A DNA stretch of 64,000 bases from Hirsutella rhossiliensis (GCF_020360975.1 NW_025408676.1:2914001-2978000), one strand, 5' to 3'. Numbered from the stretch's first letter, positions 38,576 through 48,910 are shown. Notes: a model not told the origin generated them from the sequence alone. Numbers and translations are program-made.

Positions 38576-39378
38576 GATGTTCAGTTGCTGAATTTGCGGT
38601 CCGAAATCCGATTAGGATGCGAGAAACTTGCTGGATGGATTGCTGAAAAGCGCATTGGCCGTGATCGGATTATATCGTACATGGAACACGTAAATGGAGT
38701 TGCGTAGACTCACATGTGTGATCAAGCATATCCGGCTTGGGCCTTGGTGGTGAGGATTCGGTGTTTCTGTGAGATCAGACCACCGAAAGTAATGCCGAAA
38801 CACCGAGCGACCGCATGCGGGGTTCCAGCTAGATAATAGATGTTACACACAACGGAAGCAAGGAAAGGGGAAGACTCAGAGGACTGTATATTCTTGTTCT
38901 CTATACTAAGGGTGGTTGGCCTTCTGCTCTCATAGCTGCGTGTGCTCAAGAGAGAGGGCCCCAGGGCGGTTGGTTCCCAAAGTGTCAACAAGCCTGTGGG
39001 ATCTGTACGTGAGGCGGATTATGTTCCAACAAGTTGCAAGCCTGTAGCAAGTAAGTGGCCTTGGCTATGCTTACTCTAACGTGATCAAACGCTATGTAAG
39101 GCACCTCGTCCGCCATGTGGAAATGGAAGACCGACTCTTTTAGCATATTAATGGCGGATTGTGTAGCTGAACATACTTCGATGCGTGCAAGGCCGAGGCC
39201 AGAGTTACGTTCGTGAGTCGTCCCTGGCCAACACCAAGGTCCCTTCGCGCGCTGGAGTAGTGTCAGGAATGAGTCTGGGGGCCGTACTCTGCAGAGACAC
39301 AGAGACGAACAAGGCAGGTTGTCTTCAGAATATGTTCCTACGCACTGCAAGCACAACTCATGCTACGAAGCCCATGAG
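38576..39378. other. Spacer between P450-2 and methyltransferase
   Basis: About 800 bp holds the P450-2 promoter and the methyltransferase 3' region. No gene or repeat is recognised. Confidence 0.55.
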
Positions 39379-40380
39379 CTAAGTAAACCGGATCGCATAC
39401 ATAAGATTCCTCACTGGCTCGAACTTGTCCTTGGCCTCTCCTTTCAGCTCGAACGCCGGGGCATCGTCAATCCACGTCTCCACGCTTGCTTTCCTCCCAA
39501 ACTTTGCCACCATGCGCTCCCAGAACTGTTTGAAACTCGTCTGTGAATGCCGGTAAAACCTCTGGTCGCCGTGTATTACCTCGCGACGCGCCTCGAGCTT
39601 GGTCCCGCCCGTTCGTCCAAACAACAAGTCGTTCGGCCCGCCGGACAGCAGCTTGAGAATCAGGGCGGCGAATGTCTCCTGGTCCTCTATGCTGAAGCAG
39701 TGCTGCACGTAGTTGCAGGTGACGATTGGGAATTGCCCGTGCCACTCTTGCAGCGCGTTCTGGTCGAGCGCATTCGCTTGGCGAAAGGTGATTCCCGAAT
39801 CGGCGTCCTTGAACAAGACGAATCCGGCGTCGAAAAACTTGTCCACGAGGTCCGCGCCGTACAGCATGGTCAGCGGAGCCCCTGCGTGGGCCTAATCATC
39901 ACCGGTCAGCAACAGCCACTGGGTTGTCGAAGCAGAGCAGCTGCGTAGGGACAAACCAGGCTCCGCAGGTCCTGGCCGATCGCGCAGCCAAAGTCGAGCA
40001 GCTTGTGGCCCTGCTGCGTGCGCCGAACGGCTTCGTCAAACTCCTTGTTGTTTCTCAGCTGCAACTTTAGAAACAACCAAAGGCCAATGCATGGGTAGGG
40101 ACAGTAATTCCACGCTTTCCTACGCTGCCGCGGCTGTCAGTGTTGTGGGCGACAATTGGTCATGTCAGAGAGAGAGAGTGTGTGTGTGTGTGCCCACAGC
40201 TTCGTCGAGGTGCTGCTCCAGCTTTTCTTCCGGGATCTTGGAGTACTCAACAAAGAGCCTCTTTGTATGCTCCTCGAGAGAGGGTGGAAGTCCTTCGGTC
40301 CAGAAGGGGGATGCCGTATCCCGGTCGGAGGGCAGACGATGTGCAGTTGCGGGCGAACTTGAGGGGGTTACAGCCGTCAT
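39379..40380 (-). CDS. AusD-like SAM-dependent methyltransferase (cluster copy)
   Basis: The model is complement(join(39379..39891,39957..40133,40198..40380)), 290 residues. The N-terminal part has VEYSKIPEEKLEQHLDEA, comparable to SYSKIPPNEIESHL of the gene at 17148. It continues with YPCIGLWLFLKL, a SAM-binding LLDFGCAIGQDLRSL, MLYGADLVDKFFDAGFVLF, NYVQHCFSIEDQ and LLFGRTGG. Members such as AusD and Trt5 methylate a carboxylic acid to its methyl ester. That function is family knowledge, and its use on the polyketide here is inference. Intron 1 contains GA/GT dinucleotide runs. The joined frame is continuous with all splice phases at 0. It shares a strand with, and lies between, the two LovA-type P450s. 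Confidence 0.88.
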
Positions 40381-41302
40381 GTTTGTGGTGATGGTCCTGC
40401 ACTCCGGTAGACGGTGGATGGATCATGGAGGACAGATAATCACTATAACGAAAGGCCTTTCACCCAATGCTTGGCGTGCTCCCCATCTTAACTCAACAAA
40501 TACCGCAGGATATAGGCAAGATGCGGGAAGGTGTGAAGTTCTGAACCGTCAACGCCGGGGTCCATAACAACAGTGACCCTGGACTTCGGGCATGGCTGGC
40601 CGAGACTCTCGGTCCGTTCGGCGACTCTCAACGCCGAAAAGCTACCATCGGCACTCCCAATAGGCCGAGCAAGTTTTCGGACTAGTTGTCGAGACTGCAG
40701 CGACGCTAACTAACAGTCCTCGGACTATTAGTCGAGACTCGGTCCGTGTTTGCCAGACCGAACCCTAGCCCTCGGGGATTTTTTGCGAATCTATCGAATC
40801 AAACGCTAATTCTTGGCATTTCTGGGTTTCCGCCAAGGACGATGACGGAAATTACAACATACATAAGTTACCTGCTTTGACGTGGAAGAATCAGGGATCA
40901 ACATGTACTCACCAATAACGCACATTAGCGTCGACACGATGTCCCGTTGTCAACACGGAGTTACGGTCTAATCGCGTAAAGAGCGCGCCAAAGGACTTAT
41001 CATGGACGCGTCAATGGAGGGAGTCAGGCGAAAACCGGAACCCTGGCGGAGTTTACGGAGTAGCGACCCGCGAGACTCGTTCGACCGAATGTTCGCATGT
41101 CGAATGAGAAGCGCCACATTCGATTCGACATGCGTAAGACTTGGCATTGAAGGAATCTATCGAATTCGATGTCCGTTCCTCAGATGTCCATCCCTGCTAA
41201 CCTAACAGCCACCAACCCCCCCCTTTCCCCCCAACCCTAAGCTATGGAACTGCAGGGGTGCTGTTGCTTCTTGCCAGCGCTGCGCAACATCCGAGATGGA
41301 GT
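40381..41302. other. Methyltransferase promoter with repeated TCGG/CCGA motifs
   Basis: The stretch 40560-40780 is dense in TTCGG, CCGA and GTCGAGACT. It includes CGG-N4-TTCGGCG at 40610-40623, CGCCGAA at 40632-40638, and two near-identical 19-mers (40678-40696 and 40721-40739, CGGACTAGTTGTCGAGACT and a two-base variant). The rest, to 41302, shows no gene. It may be a degenerate repeat or a regulator-binding promoter. Confidence 0.5.
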
Positions 41303-43170
41303 CTACCTACGTACCAGGTCTTCTTCTACCGACTCAAGAATCGGAATCTTCCTCCTCCGCACACGCAGCTTCAGCTCAGGGTTGGCCAGCCACTCGGTAG
41401 CGAGTGAAAGTGGCGGCGGAACTCCCCCTTCGTTGGCGCACCCAAAATCGTAGGCAGAGATGATCTCCACCAGGACCAGCTTCAGCTCGTTCGAGGCAAA
41501 GAATCGGCCGGGGCAGGCATGGGAGCCGTGGCCGAACCCCAGGTGCTCGGCGCTCGTAGAGACAAACTGCGCCGCGTTCCCCTTGGCCGATCCGCGGCTG
41601 GGCTCTTCCTCGCGCATCTTCACGTGGCGGTCGCCTTGCCATTCAAGCGGATTCGGGTAGATCTTGGGATCCCACTGGCGGTGAGCCATGGCGGCCACCA
41701 TGGCCCCTCGAGGGAGGAATGTGCCGTCGGCCAGTGTCATGTCTTCCGTAATTTTACGGCCCATCATGGCTGTGATTCTCGAATTATCAGTGTCGTCGCT
41801 TTCCATATGGGCTGTTCAAGCTTCAAGGAACGAATAGAAAACGGAAGAACCAACTCATGCTTGCGGGCACCACGCGTTGACTCTCGTTCAGCACGCTGTC
41901 CATGAGCTTCAGCTTGTAGAGCGAAGTCTTGTGCCAGCCGTGCTCGCCGAGGACTTCGAGAGCTTCCTCTCGCAAGCGGTCGATATACTCGGGGTGTTTG
42001 CACAGATTCCCCAGGACATGCCCCAAGAGGTCAGAACTGGTATGCAGCGCCACTATGGATAGACCAAGCTGCACACCGACGGGGTCGTATTTCCTCCCCT
42101 TGGAGACTTCGTGCATCCAGCCGACTGCGTCGTTGGGCATCTTCCCCAGACCTTTCTCAGCCAGGTCAATCTGCTCCCTGCGCTTCTTGAGGATGGGGGC
42201 TATGACAGTCGCCGCGCGGTTGTACTGCTGGCGCAGCTTGATGCACCTGGGCAGGAACCAGTGCACAAGGAGACGAGACCATCCGCGGAAGTGGCGCAGT
42301 TGTCTCTGAGCCAGGCAGAGATTGACGGTATAGTCAATCGTAATGTTTAGCCATTCGTCGTTGTGGGCAGCCTCGTCGCCAAGGAAGACCTTGGCCGAGA
42401 GCGTCGCGACGATCTTGCGCGCCGTCTTGAGCGCGTCAACTTCGTGCCATTCTATCCGTCGTCGTCGTCAGTATCGTCATCGTAAGTCGCCAGCTCTTGA
42501 GGGGGAAATCTTCAAGACTGACCCTCGTCCATGCCCCATTCTTTGGCGAGGGCGGTGCGGCTCTCTTCTACCAGAACCTCCGTGAACCTGCCTGACGGGC
42601 GTAATGAGTCAGTAACCCCCTCCCCATTCAAGCGGCAGCATCAGTTGCATGTACTCACTCAGGTTATGGGTCATGGCTTGACGGACCATGAGAGAGAACA
42701 TGTTGGGGTTGCCAGGCTCCGTCGGCTCTAGTAGACCGCCGAAACCGGGGAGGTTGATGGAAAACGCATTTCTCAGACTTTCAGAAGAGCTGAGACGATT
42801 GTCCGACTTCACAGAATCAATTAAATGGGGAGGCAGGATCACGCGGCGCCCAACTTGGCTGATGAGCTGGAATGGCCTTTCCCGGTACTGCGCAATGCTC
42901 GGGTCAACAACTTTGATAACATTGACAGGGACAAGTGAATAGATCACGGCGCACCTTGACGAAAGCTTCCTTGATGATTTCCTTGGCGTTGGTCTGAGCC
43001 CGGTCTATGGCTTTCTGGTCGGACCACTCGCCGGGCTTCTTATTTGCGATGGGGATGTGCCTCAGCCTCCATTGCAATATCAACCGTGGCAGACAGGCGT
43101 GGACCAAGAAGCTGATCAACGCCGCGGGCACGAGAGCCCATAGGGTTGTGGAAAAGCCGTCGATGAGCAT
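41303..43170 (-). CDS. Cytochrome P450, LovA/ent-kaurene oxidase type (P450-3)
   Basis: The model is complement(join(41303..41769,41855..42451,42523..42587,42655..42887,42955..43170)), 525 residues. It has an N-terminal anchor (LWALVPAALISFLVHACL), KYRERPFQL, a helix I region IVALHTSSDLLGHVLG, ExxR in LNESQR, RKITEDMTLADGTFLPRG and the heme loop FGHGSHACPGRFF with the ligand near Cys456. It is a paralogue of the P450 at 36803-38575: both have five exons, the small third exons are 65 and 69 nt, and the first four exons total 1,111 nt in each. Like its sibling it fits the LovA/ent-kaurene oxidase group. A shared 5' region with the divergent MFS gene suggests joint control. Confidence 0.92.
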
Positions 43171-43814
43171 GACTCCTTTTCATCGACGGAACCTGGTTCC
43201 CGCAACAACTCAACTGCGCTCCAACTAATGTCTATCTAGAAAAGGCGAGTGCCTATTTTGATATACATGACCTCACGGACTTGTCACGCTGTCGTTTAGC
43301 CGCCGGTCTGGAGACTCTGTCCCAACATCCATCGTCTGTCGGATCGCCGAACGCGGTCATGAAACTGGACACAGGTGAGAGGTGCGCTTTTGGCGCCGCA
43401 TAGCGAGAAGGCGACAAGCTCGAGCATGCTTTCGGCGATTCGTGAAACGCCGAACATTGCCGGGCGGTCGGAACGGAGCGCAGGCGACCAGGCTCCTATA
43501 GGCTTCTCCTCGGCGGTGCCCAAGAGGCCAGTTACATTGCAGCGGATCCCACTTTGCTGCCGGCGGCGTTCCAGGCCGGGAACTGGCCCGGCCTTGCGCA
43601 AATCGCGGTGGGTATGTGTTCTCGCTCGAGTCAAGGCAAAGGCGACGACTCCCCCTTCACTAACACAACACTTGGACAAAGATGCTACGTTACGGGTGGG
43701 CTGGCAACTACCGGATTGCTCCGTACAAAGAACCCGAAAAAGACGGGAAGCAGACGGACGGCAAAGGGCGACGCTCTTCCAGCGGCGGCCGAGACCGTCC
43801 TCTCGACACCACAC
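43171..43814. promoter_or_regulatory. Divergent promoter, P450-3 / MFS transporter
   Basis: This 644-bp region lies between divergent cluster genes. CGCCGAA (complement TTCGGCG) occurs at 43345-43351 and 43448-43454. The second, read on the minus strand, forms CGG-N5-TTCGGCG, close to the sites at 22621 and 40610. Confidence 0.5.
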
Positions 43815-45473
43815 ATGATCCCCCAACAGAAGGCCGACAGACTCAGCCAACCAGACTTCTGCTGGTCCTACATGGCTCGGCCATCTTTTCTTCGGACAGT
43901 CTTCAACGACGCGCTTTTGACCCCCGAGGTGCTGGATCATTCCTATGCGGGCGGGGGGTCTGTTGTCGACCCATTCATCTGCGAGTTCGTACCCAACGAT
44001 CCTCAAAATCCTCAGGCCTGGAGAGCCTTGCGGAGATGGACAATATGCATCGCCGCAGCCGGAACCACCTTTGTGGTGTCTTTCTGCTCGTCGACATACA
44101 CCGGAGCCGAGGCCGGGCTCGCGGCCGAGTTTGGCGTCAGTGAGGCTATCGTGAACCTGGGCCTTGCGCTGTTCCTCGTCGGCTACATCATCGGACCGCT
44201 GATTTGGGGCCCCATGTCCGAGGTATACGGCCGCAGAAACCTCATGATCGGCACCCTCGCCCTCCTAACCGCCTTCAATATTGGCGCGGCCGAAGCCAAC
44301 GACATGCCCACCCTCCTCGTCTGTCGTTTTCTCGGCAGCATCTTCGGGTCCTCGCCCATGACGAACGCAGGCGGCGCCGTTGCGGACCTGTTCTCTGCTG
44401 CTGAGAGAGGGGTTCCCGTCGCTGTTTTTGCCGCCGGCCCGTTCATGGGGCCCGTCCTTGGCCCCATCGTCGGCGGATTCGCTGGCGACTATGCGGGCTG
44501 GCGCTGGGTCATGAGAGTCATGGCCATCGTATCCGGTGTGCTCTGGGTACTGGGCACGCTTCTCATTCCCGAGACATATGCTCCCGTCATTCTCGAACGA
44601 CGAGCCAAGGCGCTCGAGAAGGCGACGGGCAACATCTTTCGAACTCGGCTGCAGATGAGTGGCTCACGTCCGACACTGGCACGGTCGATCCGCATCGCCC
44701 TCTCACGCCCCTGGGCCCTCCTCTGCCGCGAGCCAATCGTCACCATCATGTCCATCTACATGGCACTCGTATACGGCACTCTCTATATGATGTTCGGTGC
44801 GTTCCCTATCGTCTACCAAAAGAATCGCGGATGGAGCGCGGGCGAAGGCGGCCTGGCGTTTCTCGGACTCGCTGTTGGCATTGTCGTCGCCATTGGGCTC
44901 ATAATACCGGATGATGTTTACCGTTTCAAGAAGATTGAACGAGAAGCCATAGCGCGAAACGAGCTGGGAGCAGCCCCTGAAGCTCGCCTCCCGCCCGGCA
45001 TCGTTGGCAGCGTGATGATGCCCATCAGCCTTTTCTGGTTCGCATGGACAAATGGACCCGATGACCACTACATCGTGAGTATCATAGCCAGCGTCCCCTT
45101 CGGGGCCGGCATGCTCCTCGTCTTCTTCAGCCTCACGCAATATCTGGTCGACTCGTACACCATCTACGCAGCCAGCGTCATCGCAGGTAGCGGCATTGTC
45201 CGGAGCCTGTTTGGCGCAGCTTTCCCCATGTTCACGACGAAAATGTATGAGGATCTGGGAATCCACTGGGCTTCGTCTGTGCCAGCTTTCCTGTCGTTGG
45301 CCTGTGTGCCCTTTCCGCTGCTGTTCCACAGATACGGTGCGCGCATCCGTGAGAGATGCAAGTACTCCCGCCAAGCAGCTGAAGCCTTGGCCAAGATCAA
45401 GCTGCATGAAACAGTCACCGCATCGGACTCACGCGACGAGGCTAAGCTAAGACAAGGCCCCCTTGAGGCGTGA
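43815..45473 (+). CDS. MFS drug/metabolite exporter (DHA1 type)
   Basis: A single exon encodes 552 residues. About twelve hydrophobic spans are visible after a ~75-residue cytosolic N-terminus that ends in the NPQNPQAWRALRRW block usual before helix 1 of fungal DHA1 (TPO/FLU1-like) exporters. Further signatures are the motif-A-like GPMSEVYGRRNLM between helices 2 and 3 and GPVLGPIVGGFAGDYAGWRW. SLFWFAWT and YAASVIAGSGIVRSLFGAAFPM are also present. It probably exports the cluster product across the plasma membrane, giving secretion or self-protection; the substrate is inferred from position only. The frame is open upstream to 43554, but the ATG at 43815 gives a normal N-terminus; 43872 is a possible later start. 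It differs from LovI/MlcE, which I recall as 14-helix DHA2 proteins. Confidence 0.93.
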   Translation: MIPQQKADRLSQPDFCWSYMARPSFLRTVFNDALLTPEVLDHSYAGGGSVVDPFICEFVPNDPQNPQAWRALRRWTICIAAAGTTFVVSFCSSTYTGAEAGLAAEFGVSEAIVNLGLALFLVGYIIGPLIWGPMSEVYGRRNLMIGTLALLTAFNIGAAEANDMPTLLVCRFLGSIFGSSPMTNAGGAVADLFSAAERGVPVAVFAAGPFMGPVLGPIVGGFAGDYAGWRWVMRVMAIVSGVLWVLGTLLIPETYAPVILERRAKALEKATGNIFRTRLQMSGSRPTLARSIRIALSRPWALLCREPIVTIMSIYMALVYGTLYMMFGAFPIVYQKNRGWSAGEGGLAFLGLAVGIVVAIGLIIPDDVYRFKKIEREAIARNELGAAPEARLPPGIVGSVMMPISLFWFAWTNGPDDHYIVSIIASVPFGAGMLLVFFSLTQYLVDSYTIYAASVIAGSGIVRSLFGAAFPMFTTKMYEDLGIHWASSVPAFLSLACVPFPLLFHRYGARIRERCKYSRQAAEALAKIKLHETVTASDSRDEAKLRQGPLEA

Positions 45474-45786
45474 TCTACGTCAATGTAGTCATGTTGTATC
45501 GCGACGATATGTCCTTGGGTTTTAAAGACCAGTATCCTGGGTTGGAAGTCCAATGCGTGAAGATTTCTCTCAGTAACAGAGCGACTGAATCGCCCTGCCC
45601 GATGGTCTAGTATCAGGAATTATGCTCCGTTGTAGCGGAAATGCATTGGGATCGATCAGGATAGAATCTAAGTTATTTCCTTGGTAGTTCTAGAGCATAC
45701 GCAACGCAGGCGCTCTCATCCATATCCCCTCTCATCAAAACTACCGAGCAAATGGTAGTTATTCCCCTGGTGGTTCAGCCCCTTAC
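45474..45786. other. Short convergent spacer, MFS / regulator
   Basis: A 313-bp spacer separates two convergent 3' ends. It is A+T-richer than the genes and contains no recognisable feature. Confidence 0.5.
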
Positions 45787-47170
45787 CTATTGATGTGCTG
45801 GACTTGCGACATCTGCGAGGCCCAAGATAGCGGCACGGCAGCGCCGGAAGTATGCTACAACAGACGTATTGTTTATGCTTGCATCATCCTCCCATATGGA
45901 TGCGACGAGGCGTGCCGGCAACGACGGGGTCACATGCGAATCGAGCACCACCTGCTCTGAAGATCGACTTGCTGACGACAAACTGCCGCCTCCAAGGTCG
46001 GGAGGAATACCAAGCAAGTGCTCCATATTGCTGAGCAACTTGCTGCCCGTCTCGAGTATGTTGAGCTTGGAGTTGAGGACGTGCTGGAAAGGGTCGGTCA
46101 TGGAAACATACATGTCCCCCAGCTTGGGATTGTTTGGAACGTGACCCGTGCCAGAAAACAAGTGCGCTCGAGCTCCCAGGCGTGGCGCGTCTGAAGACCT
46201 TGGGCCCGAGAGAGAAAGACGCGATGCCGGGAGAGGCGTTGCCAGGAGGCTGAGAAGCACCTGTTCAGAGAAGGACCTCATGAGCTTCATGCACAGGACG
46301 TAGCCGTGCACCGCCATCGATGCCAATTTGGTCCGCATGTACTCGTCCGAGGGCGTCTGAGGTATCCGAGGCGTCATGATGGCCGCCATTTCATGTACCA
46401 TTAGCACTGCCAGAAAACGGTCGAAGACGCCGTAGGCTTCGGTTATGGGACCTGCAAGAGGGCTTTAAATTAGCCATGGCGAAAACATCCTTGGAGTTGG
46501 GGATGGTGGCTTTACAATCCTGAGTGGCCTGAGTGGCCTGGTCCCCTAGCACCTTCGTGTAAGCCGCTTCCAAAGCCTGGCACACATTCGCGAGACGTCC
46601 GGGTAGGTCAGAAGCACTGTCCTGGAGTCCGCAATCAAGCTCGGGAGTAGCCGAGCTGCTTGAGATGGAGAACGGTTCACCGGCACTCAGCGATACATCT
46701 AAGAAGCCGGAGCTCGGAGGCAGCGGCATGGTGTAGCCAGCAAGCGAGGCAGTGTCCCAGGAGGGAAGGCGTGTGAAGAGATCGTCGCAGTTCATCAGAT
46801 GGGGGTCAAACCCGGTCTCGATATCGGCCAACCTCGACGTGTCGGATTTTGCAGACAAAGGCTTCACACGGACGTAGTCGCATGCGTCATTCTTGTTCCT
46901 GTGGCTCTGTTTGTTGCATCTCGCGCTGTACACGCACTCGGCTCCGGCGCGCTGGCAGCGTAAGCACCGGGTCAGCGTGGTCCGGCCGCCGCCAATGCAA
47001 CGGAGTTTCTGCTGGTGGCATCGGTCGCAAGACTTCCGTAAAGTTCGGCCTTTGTCCTGTCTAATCTTGGCGACATCGGCTCCCAACTCTGCGTCACACC
47101 GGCGTTCGGTAGCCGTGTCCGACGGTGTGTCCCGTGCATCATTGGAGGAGATGTAGCCGGCGTCGCTCAT
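45787..47170 (-). CDS. Zn2Cys6 transcription factor, probable cluster regulator
   Basis: The model is complement(join(45787..46451,46516..47170)), 439 residues. A GAL4-type binuclear zinc cluster spans about residues 46-80 (CDRCHQQKLRC, then CLRCQRAGAEC), preceded by basic RTLRKS. An acidic/Ser-rich middle and a helical C-terminal half (RFLAVLMVHEMAAIMTP, YVLCMKLMRSF) follow, with the AflR-like layout of cluster-specific activators. The intron has donor GTAAAG and acceptor TTGCAG, and its removal joins ATQDCPITEAYGVFDRFL in frame. The ATG at 47170 is the only good start. It lies at the right end of the cluster and probably switches on the genes to its left, perhaps through the TTCGGCG-type sites; that link is inference. 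LovE/MlcR hold the equivalent place in statin clusters. Confidence 0.9.
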
Positions 47171-48250
47171 GGTGCAGGGACACGCTGGTAGACAGGGGAG
47201 AGGAAAAGTGAACAAGAACTAGACTTCGGCTGCAGTGACTGTTCACTGTTGTTTGTAGTTTAAAGATATGTGTAGAGGAATAGGTATGAGTATGACCGTA
47301 TGACTGAATGCCTGCACAGGGTGAAGCCTTATGTACCGTACGTAGGAACCAGGAAGGAATAGCCTGCACATGGTGAAGCCTCATGTAACGTAGAAGGGGA
47401 TAGCCTGCGTGGTGTCAGACCCGCCCCCGGGGTTACAGTCCATGACTCCATATCGAAACTATTGCTCCATGCTGGCTAGAGTAGCCCTGTTCTATATATG
47501 TACACCTATCCCATGGAGACCAATCCCTACGGATTAGAGAAAACTCACCGAATACAAGCCCCACAACGCATGCTTAATATAGTAAGATTTGCATATAGAT
47601 ATCTTGGCTAGCAATTTGCACAGCCCGGTTTTCCTCTCTTCTTGCACAAGCCGCAGTGGCAGCTACAGCCCAGCGACGTTATGTCCAGCTCCTGTCGGTA
47701 CCAGAAGCCCTCTTCGAGAGCTACCGTAGCAGCACGGCCTGCAGCAGGGCCGTCCGGGCCGAGCAGAAGAGATTATACGAGAGGACAAGGTCGGAATTCG
47801 ATGGCGTATGCCTATGCCTGGCTCGATAGTACGTAGCCGATTGATTGATCATCTTCAGCTGAGGCGGAAGAGAAGAGTCCTCCCTGGAACAAGGCCCAAG
47901 GGGCCCTATTATACGTGTGCAGTCGGGCCGACAGCTGTATGCCCTCGGCCCGGCGTCCGATCCGTCGTGGGTCGACGTCCGACCAACCTCGGCTCAATGT
48001 CTGCCTGGCCTCGGTCCAATGGTACGTCAAATTCGGGCTCCCATCACCTTGCGCTCGGCCCGTGACATATACGAATACAAGACCTAAACTTGCAATGTAT
48101 AGCAAGGGACAAAGGCTTCAAAGGGCAGCAAGTCTGAGGGTATCTCGAAGGTCTAAGTACTACGAAAGCAAGACCTCGGGACAGTTAGCTTCTTGAAGAG
48201 CTACTCTGTCAGCTATAGGAATTCCTTGACGAGGATCCTTCTAATCGAGA
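47171..48250. other. Regulator promoter grading into repeat DNA
   Basis: The right-hand cluster edge holds no gene. 47171-47420 is the regulator's upstream region with a direct repeat (listed). 47640-48080 has ordinary base composition without a convincing frame. From about 48,100 TA steps rise and the sequence passes into the RIP-mutated block. Confidence 0.5.
47310..47392. repeat. Two-copy 31-bp direct repeat upstream of the regulator
   Basis: GCCTGCACAGGGTGAAGCC followed by TTATGTACCGTA (47310-47340) is repeated with three substitutions at 47362-47392. A shorter third piece (TAGCCTGCGTGGTG) starts near 47401. Confidence 0.85.
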
Positions 48251-48822
48251 TACTAGTTGGCATGACCTACGATTTTTCGTACCGGGGTTTAAAGCTATTA
48301 GGATTATATTAATTATACGAGGCTTAAAAGTACTTAGGTAATATTAAAGGCTCTAGAAGATAAAGGCGCCGCCCTTGTTAGAATTAATCTACTAGAAAAG
48401 GGCCGGATGAAAAAAAGCCTCCTAGCCTAAAGACTTTCCCTAGAGGATTAGATGAACCCCCCTATTTTTCTCCCTAATAGGACTTAGGCCCGGAATATAA
48501 CTATAGGCGTTAAATAGGCTATAATATATTAAAATAAAATAAATAGCTTCCTTTTAGTTACTTTATTATAAAAATAATATTTAGGACTTATTACTAAAAG
48601 AAAAACAGGGCCTATATATATAAACCTAAAGGGGAAAGGCAGCGTTAATAAGTATTAGTATATTAAAGGAATACTTTTAAAATTTAAGGCCTTTTTTTAG
48701 CTCTAGCTGCCGGGATAATATAACATTGCTTTCGTTTATAATAGTGCTTTAGCATATAAAGGGAGGGATGAAAAGTACGGACTAGCTAATAAACTATAGC
48801 TAAGAAAGCTACCATGGAAGTT

Positions 48823-48910
48823 GCCGGACCTATAGAGACTGTTAGACCTATATAAGCTGCTAGACCTATAGAAACTGCTAGGTTTATAAAGGCGCTAGAC
48901 CAAGCTATAT
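48823..48910. repeat. 18-bp minisatellite
   Basis: Four to five copies of an 18-bp unit related to GCTAGACCTATAGAAACT run in tandem (starts at 48823, 48841, 48859, 48877 and a partial at 48894). In one frame they encode a degenerate hexapeptide series like ARPIET, so this may be what is left of a repeat-containing protein. Confidence 0.75.

Noticed and set aside
43554..43814. N-terminal extension of the MFS frame
   Set aside because: No ATG start, basic low-complexity sequence overlapping the divergent promoter; the ATG at 43815 is preferred.
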